From: an uncultured Lachnospiraceae bacterium
Lineage (GTDB): Bacteria; Bacillota; Clostridia; Lachnospirales; Lachnospiraceae
Length of the DNA stretch: 64,000 nucleotides
NCBI GenBank assembly: GCA_910583605.1
Contig: CAJTXN010000013.1
Location: 1 to 64,000 of the forward strand
Reading direction: 5' to 3'
This document shows positions 43,338 through 52,220 of the stretch, one piece after another; position 1 is the stretch's first letter; each line of letters begins with the position of its first letter. The position numbers and the translations under genes were made by a program. The notes under the pieces were generated by a model, which worked only from the letters and a program-made list of their open reading frames with translations, was not told where the DNA came from and did no database searches.

Positions 43338-44768
43338 ATGGAAAAATACAATTTTATCTCCCATTCTTCCAAGGATGGAGCAATTGCCGCACAATTATGC
43401 AAATATCTGGAGAATCACGGAAAGACCTGTTTTATTGCTCCGAGAAATATCCGGTCCGGCAGGGATTATGCGGAAGAAATAATCGATGGCATTGACAATT
43501 CCCAGACAATGGTTTTACTGCTGTCAAATCATTCGAACCAGTCAGCACATGTATTGCGGGAAGTGGAACGTGCCGTAAGCAAATCGATTCCGATTATTAC
43601 ATATAAGATTGAAGATGTCGAACTTTCAAAATCATTAGAATATTTTCTTATGACAAATCAATGGATGGATGCCGAAAAGAGCAGAGTTTTTTCAAATGTA
43701 CTGGACTGTATTAATGATATAGAGGGATTGAAAAACAGCAGGACTGACGGGCAGGAATCCGGTTCGGAACCGGCGGAAAGTGAAAAACAAAACAAATCGG
43801 AACCGGGCAGAACGAAGTCAAAGCTTCCTGTTGCAGCAGCAGGTATACTGGCTGCCGCCTGTCTGATAGGAGCAGCACTGTTCTTTTGGAAAGGAAATGA
43901 TTCCGCAAAGGATAAGACAACAGGAACTGCGGCGATAGAAAATAATACGGATGAAGCGGAAAATACGAAGAAGGAAATCAAAGTCGGAGATACTTTGAGT
44001 TTTGGAACATATAATGATGAACCAATTGAATGGAGAGTATTAAAATTATCGGAGGATAAAAAAGAAGCGGTTTTGATTACAAAATATATAATTTCTATGA
44101 AAGCCTATGATGCGGCAGAAAGCGGAAAATATAATCATGATGGTTCAGAATTATATTGGGCGAAGGATTCAGAGGCTGATACTAATATGGAATTACAGGC
44201 AAAGGTACGGGGAAATAGTGATTGGAGTACTTCGAATATTCGAACCTGGTTGAATTCTCAAAATGAGGTAGTGAAATATGCAGATCAGGCGCCGATTGCA
44301 AATGCAATGTCGGAAATGAAGAATGAATACAGCCTTGAACCGGGATTTCTCTATGGTTTTAGTGAGGAGGAGCGTGAAGCGATTCAAGAGGTTCAGAATG
44401 TAACAAAAGGAAATGAATTATCCAAAGATAAAATGATAAAGACAACAGATAGGGTATATCTATTATCGGCGGAAGAATTAAAATGGTTTGAAGAAGCAGA
44501 AATGAGTATGCTGACAGAACCTACGAAAGCTGCTATTGAAGGGGATAAAACAAAATGGTATGAAAATTTATATGTGTTCCAATCTAAAGGAAATACAAAT
44601 TATTGCTGGTGGCTGAGGGAACCTGTAGAGGGATATTCCAGCAGATGTTATTTAGTAGGAAACGGATTTTTGGAAGATAATCTTTGGTCAGATAGAAATG
44701 TTGGACTGGAGGGATATGGAATCCGCCCGGCAGTTACGGTTAATCTGGAGAAGATAAATATTCAATAG
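43338..44768 (+). CDS. TIR domain-transmembrane-DUF6273 protein
   Basis: This 476-residue protein has three parts. Residues about 4-130 are a TIR domain (NFISHSSKDGAIAAQL, CFIAPRNIRSGRDY, VLLLSNHSNQS, VLREVERAVSK with Glu75/Glu77 as candidate NADase residues). A polar linker follows, then one transmembrane helix at about 163-184. Residues about 215-470 form a DUF6273-like domain (EIKVGDTLSFGTYNDEPIEWRVL, SDWSTSNIRTWLNS, YCWWLREP, GIRPAVTVNL). The TIR side should be cytoplasmic and DUF6273 outside, so it could relay an external signal or damage. Base composition is normal, unlike the island before it. Confidence 0.88.
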   Translation: MEKYNFISHSSKDGAIAAQLCKYLENHGKTCFIAPRNIRSGRDYAEEIIDGIDNSQTMVLLLSNHSNQSAHVLREVERAVSKSIPIITYKIEDVELSKSLEYFLMTNQWMDAEKSRVFSNVLDCINDIEGLKNSRTDGQESGSEPAESEKQNKSEPGRTKSKLPVAAAGILAAACLIGAALFFWKGNDSAKDKTTGTAAIENNTDEAENTKKEIKVGDTLSFGTYNDEPIEWRVLKLSEDKKEAVLITKYIISMKAYDAAESGKYNHDGSELYWAKDSEADTNMELQAKVRGNSDWSTSNIRTWLNSQNEVVKYADQAPIANAMSEMKNEYSLEPGFLYGFSEEEREAIQEVQNVTKGNELSKDKMIKTTDRVYLLSAEELKWFEEAEMSMLTEPTKAAIEGDKTKWYENLYVFQSKGNTNYCWWLREPVEGYSSRCYLVGNGFLEDNLWSDRNVGLEGYGIRPAVTVNLEKINIQ

Positions 44769-44807
44769 AGAAACATAGGAAGCTGGAAGAAAGGATAATG
44801 ATAAGTT

Positions 44808-46301
44808 ATGAAATTAAGCGATTTAGATAAATATGAAGACATTGTCATCCAAATGCATGATAATCCGGATGCGGATGCAGTGGGTTCCGGCTATTCTTTG
44901 TTAAAATATTTTGAATCCAAAGGAAAGCGGGCGCGCCTGATATATGGTGGAAAGTTTCGGATTACGAAAAGCAACATTGTATTGCTGCTGGAAGAACTAA
45001 AGATTCCGGTGGAATATGTAACAGAATTAGAGAAACCGGAACTGCTGATTACGGTAGATTGCCAGTATGGAGAGGGAAATGTACAGAGATTTGAAGCGGA
45101 ACACATTGCTATGATCGACCATCACAACACCGGCAGGATTTCGGATGAGATGGCAGAAATCCGAAGCCATATTGTAAGTTGTTCCACAATCTGCTATGAT
45201 ATGCTGAAAAAAGAAGGATTTCCGGTGAATGCGGATTTGTCGGTGGCAACGGCGCTGTACTATGGATTATTTATGGACAGCAATGGTTTTTCGGAAATCC
45301 GTCACCCGCTGGAGCGGGATATGATAGATTTTCTCAGGGTGGACAAAGGTTTGATTAAGAAACTGGTTCATTCAAATTTTACGATTCAGGAACTGGAGAC
45401 GGCAGGCATTGCATTGCTTCGGTACAGTTATGATGAAAACAAACATGTTTCCATTATAAAATCGAAACCCTGCGACCCAAATATTCTTGGACTGATCGGG
45501 GATTTGGTACTGCAGGTGGACAGCATTGATGTCTGTGTGATTTATAATGAATGTCCGGGAGGATATAAACTTTCGGTACGCAGTTGTGTAGTTGAGGTAG
45601 CGGCCAACGATTTTGCGGCATACATCACTGAGGAAATCGGCAATGGCGGCGGACATAATGATAAGGCGGGTGGGTATATCAGTAAGCAGGATTTTATTGG
45701 AAAGTACGGAGAACTTGGAATTGAAACCTATTTCTTTGAACGGGTAAATAAATATTATGACAGTTTTGATGTCATATATGCAAAAGACGGAATTGCGGAT
45801 AGAAGCGGATTTTCATTATTTCAGAAGAAACCGCTTTCTTACGGGTATGTGAAGACTGTGGATTTATTCCCGTGCGGAACGGAATGCAAGGTCAGAACTT
45901 ATGAAGGAGATGTATTTTTTTCGGTATCAGAAGATATTTATTTGATGATCGGATATTATGGTGAAGTTTATCCCATTGAAAAAGAAAAGTTTGAAATGAA
46001 ATACCATAGCAGGGAAACGGCATTTTACAGAGAATTTGAATATGCTCCTTCGGTGAGAAATCTGCACAATGATGAAAATTATGAACTCCTCCCCTATGCG
46101 AGACAGTGTTTCTGCAGAAGTCAGGCCCGGATATATGCCAAACCATTGGAGAAGGCAACGAAAATATTTACAAAATGGGATTATGAAAAATATATGATGG
46201 GCTGTGTGGGAGATTATATCTGCTATATGCAGGAAGATGAAAATGATATCTATATCATTAAACAAGAGGTATTTGACGAAACGTATACGCCGGTTTCATA
46301 A
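44808..46301 (+). CDS. DHH-family phosphoesterase (NrnA-like), extended
   Basis: This 497-residue protein has the DHH domain motifs MHDNPDADAVGSG, TVDCQYG and MIDHHNTG. A DHHA1 segment ends in GNGGGHNDKAGGY at about residue 280. NrnA-type enzymes degrade short oligoribonucleotides or cyclic-dinucleotide products. This protein carries about 180 extra C-terminal residues after the DHHA1 domain, whereas NrnA is about 310-320 residues, and I cannot assign the extension. It follows the TIR gene by 39 bp and may be cotranscribed. Confidence 0.85.
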   Translation: MKLSDLDKYEDIVIQMHDNPDADAVGSGYSLLKYFESKGKRARLIYGGKFRITKSNIVLLLEELKIPVEYVTELEKPELLITVDCQYGEGNVQRFEAEHIAMIDHHNTGRISDEMAEIRSHIVSCSTICYDMLKKEGFPVNADLSVATALYYGLFMDSNGFSEIRHPLERDMIDFLRVDKGLIKKLVHSNFTIQELETAGIALLRYSYDENKHVSIIKSKPCDPNILGLIGDLVLQVDSIDVCVIYNECPGGYKLSVRSCVVEVAANDFAAYITEEIGNGGGHNDKAGGYISKQDFIGKYGELGIETYFFERVNKYYDSFDVIYAKDGIADRSGFSLFQKKPLSYGYVKTVDLFPCGTECKVRTYEGDVFFSVSEDIYLMIGYYGEVYPIEKEKFEMKYHSRETAFYREFEYAPSVRNLHNDENYELLPYARQCFCRSQARIYAKPLEKATKIFTKWDYEKYMMGCVGDYICYMQEDENDIYIIKQEVFDETYTPVS

Positions 46302-46345
46302 AGACGGCAGACAAAATAATGCTTTTCTTTTCGGAATTTTTAATG

Positions 46346-46692
46346 TATAATGTCAGATATCTGAATACAAAGAATGTGATGAAGGGAATAAGTAGTATTG
46401 GTTTATGTCTTTCAGAGAGCAGCCGGACGGTGAAAGGCTGCAGACAGACGGATATGAATACCTCCTGGAGCAGCCGGCTGAACAGGAAAACAAAACGGCA
46501 CCCGATTTGACGACCGTATTATTTTCCACAGTAGGAGCGGACGGGAACGCCCGATACAGCGTATGGGTGCAGGAATCTGTTTGACCCGCACTCCCAGAGG
46601 AAAGTTTCGTGAGGAACTTTTAATCAGAGGTGGTACCGCAATCTTTGCCCTCTGTACCGGAATGAGTATCCGGTACAGAGGGATTATTTTTT
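46346..46692 (+). promoter_or_regulatory. T-box riboswitch (Tyr specifier) controlling tyrS
   Basis: A leader begins after a TATAAT at 46346-46351. It contains a candidate specifier UAC at 46459-46461 (in GATATGAATACC), the T-box core AGAGGTGGTACCGCA (46626-46640), and a terminator. The 14-bp terminator stem is CCCTCTGTACCGGA / TCCGGTACAGAGGG (46648-46682), followed by a T-run. UAC reads tyrosine, matching tyrS downstream. This occupies most of the 46302-46717 gap. Confidence 0.9.
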
Positions 46693-46717
46693 ATAGAAAG
46701 AAATGGAGGAAAATACA

Positions 46718-47941
46718 TTGAAGATTTATGATGAACTGGTTGCCCGGGGCCTGATCGCACAGGTTACGGATGAGGATGAGATTAAAGAACTGATTAATAA
46801 CGGTAAGGCCACTTTTTATATTGGTTTTGACCCTACTGCTGATTCCCTGCATGTAGGACATTTTATGGCATTATGTCTGATGAAGCGTTTACAGATGGCA
46901 GGAAACAAGCCGGTGGTGTTACTGGGCGGCGGAACCGGATATATCGGAGACCCGTCCGGCAGAACGGATATGCGGAGCATGATGACGCCGGAAACCATTC
47001 AGCACAATTGTGAATGCTTTAAAAAACAGATGGAACGTTTTATTGATTTTGGCGAAGGCGGCGCCATTGCCGTCAATAACGCAGACTGGCTGTTAAAATT
47101 AAATTATATAGAACTGCTTCGGGAAGTGGGAGCCTGCTTTTCCGTAAATAATATGCTTCGTGCGGAATGTTACAAACAGAGAATGGAAAAGGGATTGTCC
47201 TTTTTGGAATTTAACTACATGATCATGCAGTCCTACGATTTTTATCATTTATTCCGGGAATACGGCTGTAATATGCAGTTCGGCGGCGATGACCAGTGGT
47301 CCAATATGCTGGGAGGTACCGAATTGATCCGAAGGAAGCTGGGGAAGGATGCATATGCCATGACGATTACCCTGCTGATGAATTCCGAAGGCAAAAAGAT
47401 GGGAAAAACCGCCAATGGCGCGGTATGGCTGGATGCAAACAAAACGTCGCCGTTTGAATTTTTCCAGTATTGGAGAAATGTATCTGACAGGGACGTATTA
47501 AAATGTATCCGTATGCTGACCTTCCTGCCGTTAGAGCAGATTGAGGAAATGGATCAGTGGGAAGGAGCAAAACTGAACGAAGCCAAGGAAATACTGGCAT
47601 ATGAACTGACGAAACTGGTTCATGGGGAAGAAGAAGCGGGAAAGGCAAAAACGGCATCCCATGCCCTGTTTGCAGGCGGAAGCGACGATTCCAACATGCC
47701 GACAACAGAGATAGGGGCTGATACACTGACAAATGGTGAAGTCGGAATTATGGATTTAATGGTACTCTGTAAACTGACAGCATCTAAAAGTGAAGCCCGG
47801 AGACTGGTTCAGCAGGGCGGAGTCTTTGTCAATGATGCAAAGGTGGATACCATTGATTATAAAGTTACAGAGGATATGTTAAAAGAAGGTGTCAAAATAC
47901 GAAAGGGTAAGAAGACATTTCATAAGGCTGTTTACAAATAA
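46718..47941 (+). CDS. tyrS: Tyrosyl-tRNA synthetase
   Basis: The start is taken as TTG 46718: the ATG at 46703 is itself part of the GGAGG site, and the product then begins MKIYDELVARGLIAQ as usual for clostridial TyrRS. The 407-residue enzyme has the HIGH-equivalent LHVGHF, the class-I GGTGYIGDPSGR loop, the Tyr-binding YMIMQSYDF and GGDDQWSNM, and a KMSKS-equivalent GKKMGKTA. The C-terminal S4 RNA-binding domain (SEARRLVQQGGVFVND) is complete. It charges tRNA-Tyr and is controlled by the upstream T-box. Confidence 0.97.
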   Translation: MKIYDELVARGLIAQVTDEDEIKELINNGKATFYIGFDPTADSLHVGHFMALCLMKRLQMAGNKPVVLLGGGTGYIGDPSGRTDMRSMMTPETIQHNCECFKKQMERFIDFGEGGAIAVNNADWLLKLNYIELLREVGACFSVNNMLRAECYKQRMEKGLSFLEFNYMIMQSYDFYHLFREYGCNMQFGGDDQWSNMLGGTELIRRKLGKDAYAMTITLLMNSEGKKMGKTANGAVWLDANKTSPFEFFQYWRNVSDRDVLKCIRMLTFLPLEQIEEMDQWEGAKLNEAKEILAYELTKLVHGEEEAGKAKTASHALFAGGSDDSNMPTTEIGADTLTNGEVGIMDLMVLCKLTASKSEARRLVQQGGVFVNDAKVDTIDYKVTEDMLKEGVKIRKGKKTFHKAVYK

Positions 47942-47958
47942 TATAAAATAAAAAAATT

Positions 47959-47983
47959 ACGGACTGCTGCTGCGGTCCGTTTT
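47959..47983 (+). terminator. Terminator of tyrS
   Basis: ACGGAC / GTCCGT stem with a GCTGCTGC loop, followed by TTT. Confidence 0.65.
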
Positions 47984-48179
47984 CAGCAGATAATTATTAC
48001 ACGATTGTGAGACTTATAGTCACAGCTCAGAAGTTTCGCTCTCACTTCGTTGGTCGGACAATTCCGATTCATTTGTTCGCATTTATCGGACAAATAAACA
48101 GGAATTGTTCGCCCAAAGGCGCAATTCGCTGAAACTTCTGAGCTGTGACTATAAGTTTCACAAACGTCAGCAGATAATT
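47983..48179. repeat. Palindromic mobile element, copy B (opposite orientation)
   Basis: The outer arm CTTATAGTCACAGCTCAGAAG (from about 48013) pairs with CTTCTGAGCTGTGACTATAAG (to about 48155), and the centre pairs GGACAATTCC with GGAATTGTTC. A 13-bp direct repeat, TCAGCAGATAATT, flanks it (47983-47995 and 48167-48179). Its reverse complement matches copy A at 28937-29128 throughout, but the arm bases that differ do so in complementary pairs. It has no coding capacity and lies in the leader of the next gene. Confidence 0.82.
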
Positions 48180-48200
48180 GTTTTGGAAAGGAAGATTATA

Positions 48201-48671
48201 ATGTCAGTAGAAAATGCAAGAAATCATCTGTTCAAATATGACATGGGAGACAGAATCATAGAATTTAAAGAATCCAGCGCTACAGTGGAACTGGCGGCTC
48301 AGGCCATTGGATGTGAAGAAGCCATGATTGCAAAAACCATTTCTTTTTATGTAAATGAAGAAGCAATACTGATTGTAGCAGCAGGAGATACCAAAATTGA
48401 TAATCCGAAATTTAAGGCTTACTTTGGATGTAAGGCAAAAATGATTCCGGGAGCAGAGGTAGAAGCAGCAGTGGGACATGCACCGGGCGGTGTCTGTCCT
48501 TTTGGTGTGAAAGACGGCGTGAGGGTTTATCTGGATGATTCTTTAAAACGGTTTGAAGTAGTTTATCCTGCTGCCGGTTCCGGCAACAGTGCAGTAAAAA
48601 TGAAACTGGAAGAACTGGAACGGGCATCGGAGTCGGCTGCATGGATAGATGTATGTAAATATAAGGAATGA
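48201..48671 (+). CDS. YbaK/EbsC-type aminoacyl-tRNA deacylase
   Basis: ATG 48201 has a GGAAAGGAAG site; the upstream open frame belongs to the palindromic element. The 156-residue protein has the YbaK fold: SSATVELAAQAIGC, the catalytic-pocket Lys in AKTISFY, and GHAPGGVCPFGVKDGVRVYLDDSL. Such proteins hydrolyse mischarged aminoacyl-tRNAs such as Cys- or Ala-tRNA-Pro. The translation-related neighbours (tyrS, the GTPase and trmO) fit this role. It nearly overlaps the next gene. Confidence 0.9.
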   Translation: MSVENARNHLFKYDMGDRIIEFKESSATVELAAQAIGCEEAMIAKTISFYVNEEAILIVAAGDTKIDNPKFKAYFGCKAKMIPGAEVEAAVGHAPGGVCPFGVKDGVRVYLDDSLKRFEVVYPAAGSGNSAVKMKLEELERASESAAWIDVCKYKE

Positions 48672-48679
48672 GGAAAGCA

Positions 48680-51340
48680 ATGAGTGAAACTTCAGATAAT
48701 CTTGTACTGGGGCTTTTGGCACATGTAGATGCCGGAAAGACTACATTGTCGGAAGCCATGCTTTATTTATGCGGAAATATCAGAAAAATGGGACGGGTAG
48801 ATAACGGAGATGCGTATCTGGATACCGATGTCCAGGAGCGGGAACGGGGGATTACCATCTTTTCAAAACAGGCGATGCTTTCATTGGGAAAAAAGAAGGC
48901 GGCACTGTTAGATACACCGGGACATGTGGATTTTTCCGCAGAAATGGAACGTACATTACAGGTATTGGACTATGCGGTTTTGATAATAAGCGGTCTGGAC
49001 GGTGTACAGGGACATACCCGGACGCTTTGGAAATTGCTGACACGGTATCAGATACCGACATTTATTTTTATAAATAAAATGGACCGGCCGGAGGCAGACC
49101 GGGAAGCTCTGCTGAAAGAACTGAAAGACATTTTGGACGACAGATGTGTGGAATTTGACGGAGAGAGCTTTAAAAACTGGAAGCCGGAGCGGATGGAGCA
49201 GATTGCATTGTCTGATGAAGCATTGATGGAAAAATATCTGGAAAACGGAGAATTTCACATAGAGGATGTGCAGATGCTTATTCAAAACCGAAAGCTGTTT
49301 CCATGCTATTTCGGTTCCGCCCTGAAATTGGATGCCATTGATACGTTTTTGAAAGGGCTGGAGATATATACAAAAGCGAAATGCCATGGCGGGAAATTCG
49401 GAGCCAAGGTATATAAAATTTCCAGAGATGAACAGGGAAACCGCCTTACTTACATGAAGATTACCGGAGGCATGTTAAGAGTGAAAGACCGGCTGGGAGA
49501 GGATAAAGTCAATCAGATTCGGATTTATTCCGGAAAACGGTATGAAACGGCAGAAGAGGTCCGGGCAGGAGAGGTCTGTGCCGTTCTGGGATTGGAAGAG
49601 ACACATCCGGGACAGGGACTGGGGGAAGAGCCGGATTCGGAATTACCTCTGTTAGAGCCGGTACTTACCTATCAGGTCCTGTTGCCGGAGGATTGCGATA
49701 AGACCGGAATGTTGCATAAATTAAAGCAGATGGAAGAGGAAGCGCCGGAACTCCATGTTCTCTGGAATGAGAAAACTGCGGAAATACAGGTACAGCTTAT
49801 GGGTGAAGTACAGATTGATGTATTAAAGCGTATAATTTATGAGCGGTATGGTATAAAGGCGGAGTTTGGAACCGGAAATATTGTATATAAAGAAACCATT
49901 GCCGGAACGGTAGAAGGCGTCGGTCATTTTGAACCGTTAAAGCATTATGCGGAAGTACATCTGATTCTGGAACCGGGAGAACCGGGCAGCGGGCTTCAGT
50001 TTGATACCGATGTCAGTGAAGACAGTCTGGACAAAAACTGGCAGCGGTTAATACTGACTCATCTGGAGGAGAAACAACACAAGGGTGTTCTCACCGGGTC
50101 GGATATTACGGATATGAAAATAACGCTGGCGGCAGGAAAGGCCCATCTGAAACATACGGAGGGCGGTGATTTCCGGCAGGCTACCTACCGTGCAGTCCGG
50201 CAGGGTCTGATGGAGGCGGAAAGCATTTTATTGGAACCATACTATGAATTTCGAATGGAAATTCCTCAGGACAGTATCGGGCGGGCCATGACGGATATTG
50301 AACGAATGCACGGAACCTGTGATTCTCCGGATGTTGTGGGCGGAATGGCGGTACTGACCGGCACAGCTCCGGTTTCTTCCATGAGCGGATATCAGACGGA
50401 AATAACTTCTTATACCAAAGGAAGCGGCAGGATTTTCTGTACATTAAAGGGATATGCACCCTGCCGGAATGCAGAAGAGGTAATAGAAAAAATCGGATAT
50501 CGTGCATCCGGGGATATGGAAAATCCCTCTTCCTCCGTATTTTGTGCCCACGGAGCCGGTTTTGCGGTGGAATGGAATGAAGTGAAAAAATATATGCATT
50601 TGGAAAGCGTATTGCCAGATTACCGCAGCGGTTCCGGCAATACGGAAAATAAATCGGACAATTCCGGTACCAACCGGGAAACACGGAGAGAAAACAGTTC
50701 TGCTGCAACGGATGATGAACTGAAAGCAATCTTTGAACGGACATACGGGCCGGTGAAGCAGCGGGAGACAAACATCCCGAAACGTGTGGTGTTTCAGACG
50801 AAAGAAACAGAGTACAAAGGAAGTTCCGATAAAAACAATACAGAAGAATATCTACTGGTAGACGGCTATAATGTAATCTATGCGTGGGAGGATTTAAGGG
50901 AGCTGGCAGAAGTCAGTATGGATGCGGCAAGGGACCGGCTGCTGGATATTATGTGCAACTATCAGGGATACCGGCAATGCACCCTGATCGTAGTGTTTGA
51001 TGCCTACAAGGTTCGGGGATTTCAGGGAGAAGTGACCAGGTATCACAATATTGAAGTAGTATTTACAAAGGAGGCAGAAACTGCCGACCAGTATATAGAA
51101 AAACTGGCCCATAATATTGGAAGGAAATACAGGGTTACGGTGGCTACTTCTGATGGACTGGAGCAGATTATTATCATGGGACAAGGGTGTAGTCTGCTGT
51201 CGTCAAGGGAATTAAAACTGGAAGTGGAACGTCTGAACCGGCATATTCGCGAGGAATATCTGGAAAAACAGGAGAAAAATCATAATTACCTGCTGGATTC
51301 TGCGGCTGATATGGTCAGGGATTACAGGGATAAATCATAA
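48680..51340 (+). CDS. TetM/EF-G-like GTPase fused to a YacP/Rae1-like NYN nuclease domain
   Basis: ATG 48680 is preferred for its GAGGAAAG site; ATG 48668 overlaps the previous stop. The 886-residue protein has G motifs AHVDAGKTT, DTPGHVDF and NKMD, switch I (RERGITI), a domain-II beta barrel, and domains III-V of the ribosomal-protection type. From about residue 722 it adds a NYN domain: LLVDGYNVIYAW, DAARDRLLDIM, LIVVFDAYKVRG and TKEAETADQYIE, with the PIN-like acidic residues. YacP/Rae1 of Bacillus cuts mRNA in the ribosomal A site. The fusion suggests GTP-driven ribosome binding coupled to RNA cleavage, which is inference. Confidence 0.9.
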   Translation: MSETSDNLVLGLLAHVDAGKTTLSEAMLYLCGNIRKMGRVDNGDAYLDTDVQERERGITIFSKQAMLSLGKKKAALLDTPGHVDFSAEMERTLQVLDYAVLIISGLDGVQGHTRTLWKLLTRYQIPTFIFINKMDRPEADREALLKELKDILDDRCVEFDGESFKNWKPERMEQIALSDEALMEKYLENGEFHIEDVQMLIQNRKLFPCYFGSALKLDAIDTFLKGLEIYTKAKCHGGKFGAKVYKISRDEQGNRLTYMKITGGMLRVKDRLGEDKVNQIRIYSGKRYETAEEVRAGEVCAVLGLEETHPGQGLGEEPDSELPLLEPVLTYQVLLPEDCDKTGMLHKLKQMEEEAPELHVLWNEKTAEIQVQLMGEVQIDVLKRIIYERYGIKAEFGTGNIVYKETIAGTVEGVGHFEPLKHYAEVHLILEPGEPGSGLQFDTDVSEDSLDKNWQRLILTHLEEKQHKGVLTGSDITDMKITLAAGKAHLKHTEGGDFRQATYRAVRQGLMEAESILLEPYYEFRMEIPQDSIGRAMTDIERMHGTCDSPDVVGGMAVLTGTAPVSSMSGYQTEITSYTKGSGRIFCTLKGYAPCRNAEEVIEKIGYRASGDMENPSSSVFCAHGAGFAVEWNEVKKYMHLESVLPDYRSGSGNTENKSDNSGTNRETRRENSSAATDDELKAIFERTYGPVKQRETNIPKRVVFQTKETEYKGSSDKNNTEEYLLVDGYNVIYAWEDLRELAEVSMDAARDRLLDIMCNYQGYRQCTLIVVFDAYKVRGFQGEVTRYHNIEVVFTKEAETADQYIEKLAHNIGRKYRVTVATSDGLEQIIIMGQGCSLLSSRELKLEVERLNRHIREEYLEKQEKNHNYLLDSAADMVRDYRDKS

Positions 51341-51356
51341 AGGAGGTTCCGGAACC

Positions 51357-52049
51357 GTGAATGAAGAGATGTGTATAAAACCCATTGCCCATATTTACAA
51401 CGATTATACTGAAAAGTTCGGTATTCCAAGACAAAGCGGTATTATAGGGGACGTGGAATCAAAAATAATTTTCACTCCGGAATATCGTGATTTCAATGCG
51501 GTAAGAGGACTGGAAGGATATTCTCATATCTGGCTGATATGGGGATTTAGCGAAAACGGACGGCAGACAGGGGAATGGTCTCCTACAGTACGTCCTCCCA
51601 GGCTTGGGGGAAATACCAGAATGGGTGTTTTTTCTACCCGTTCTCCGTTTCGTCCAAATTCTCTGGGGCTTTCTTCCGTATGCCTTACGGGAATAGAAAC
51701 GGAGGGGAAAGAAGCGCCGGTTTTAACGGTAACCGGTGCGGATATAAAAAACGGAACCCCGGTATATGATATAAAGCCCTATATAACTTATTGTGACTGT
51801 CATCCGGAGGCATGTTCCGGATTTGCGGAGCAGGTGAAAGACTATCGTCTGCAGCCAGTGATCAGTCAGGAATTGATGGAAAAGATACCGGTCAGTAAAA
51901 GAGCTGCCGTTACGGGCATACTGGCACAGGACCCCAGACCGGGGTATCAGCAGGATGAAAACAGAATATACGGGTTTCGCTTTGCGGATATGAATATTCA
52001 GTTTGCAGTAGAGGGGGACAGGATAATTGTAAAAGCGGTTATTGTTTAG
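51357..52049 (+). CDS. trmO: tRNA (t6A37) N6-methyltransferase TrmO
   Basis: This 230-residue TsaA/TrmO-family protein adds the methyl group of m6t6A at tRNA position 37, using SAM. Motifs are KPIAHIYNDYTEKFGIPRQSG, LEGYSHIWLIWGF, VRPPRLGGNTRMGVFSTRSPFRPNSLGLS and the C-terminal half with DIKPYITYCD. GTG 51357 follows an AAAGGAGG site with 9-bp spacing. It is 16 bp behind the GTPase gene, so the translation-related run is probably one operon. Confidence 0.93.
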   Translation: MNEEMCIKPIAHIYNDYTEKFGIPRQSGIIGDVESKIIFTPEYRDFNAVRGLEGYSHIWLIWGFSENGRQTGEWSPTVRPPRLGGNTRMGVFSTRSPFRPNSLGLSSVCLTGIETEGKEAPVLTVTGADIKNGTPVYDIKPYITYCDCHPEACSGFAEQVKDYRLQPVISQELMEKIPVSKRAAVTGILAQDPRPGYQQDENRIYGFRFADMNIQFAVEGDRIIVKAVIV

Positions 52050-52220
52050 CGGGTAATTCACGGGATATGATTTAATGCAACGATGCTTGCATAATATTCA
52101 CTATAAATGTATAATTATAAAATTCAGTAGAGAATTGGATGTTTTTCAATCATTATAAAAATATTGGCAGAAAGGAAAAGTGATATCACAGTTAGTTTTG
52201 TGATACCAACGGGAATCAGA

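Noticed and set aside
48105..48200. Extended N-terminus of the YbaK protein
   Set aside because: This stretch is the right half of palindromic element B; the true start with a ribosome binding site is 48201.
48680..51340. Tetracycline resistance determinant
   Set aside because: The GTPase part is TetM-like, but the NYN nuclease fusion and housekeeping neighbourhood argue against a simple resistance gene.
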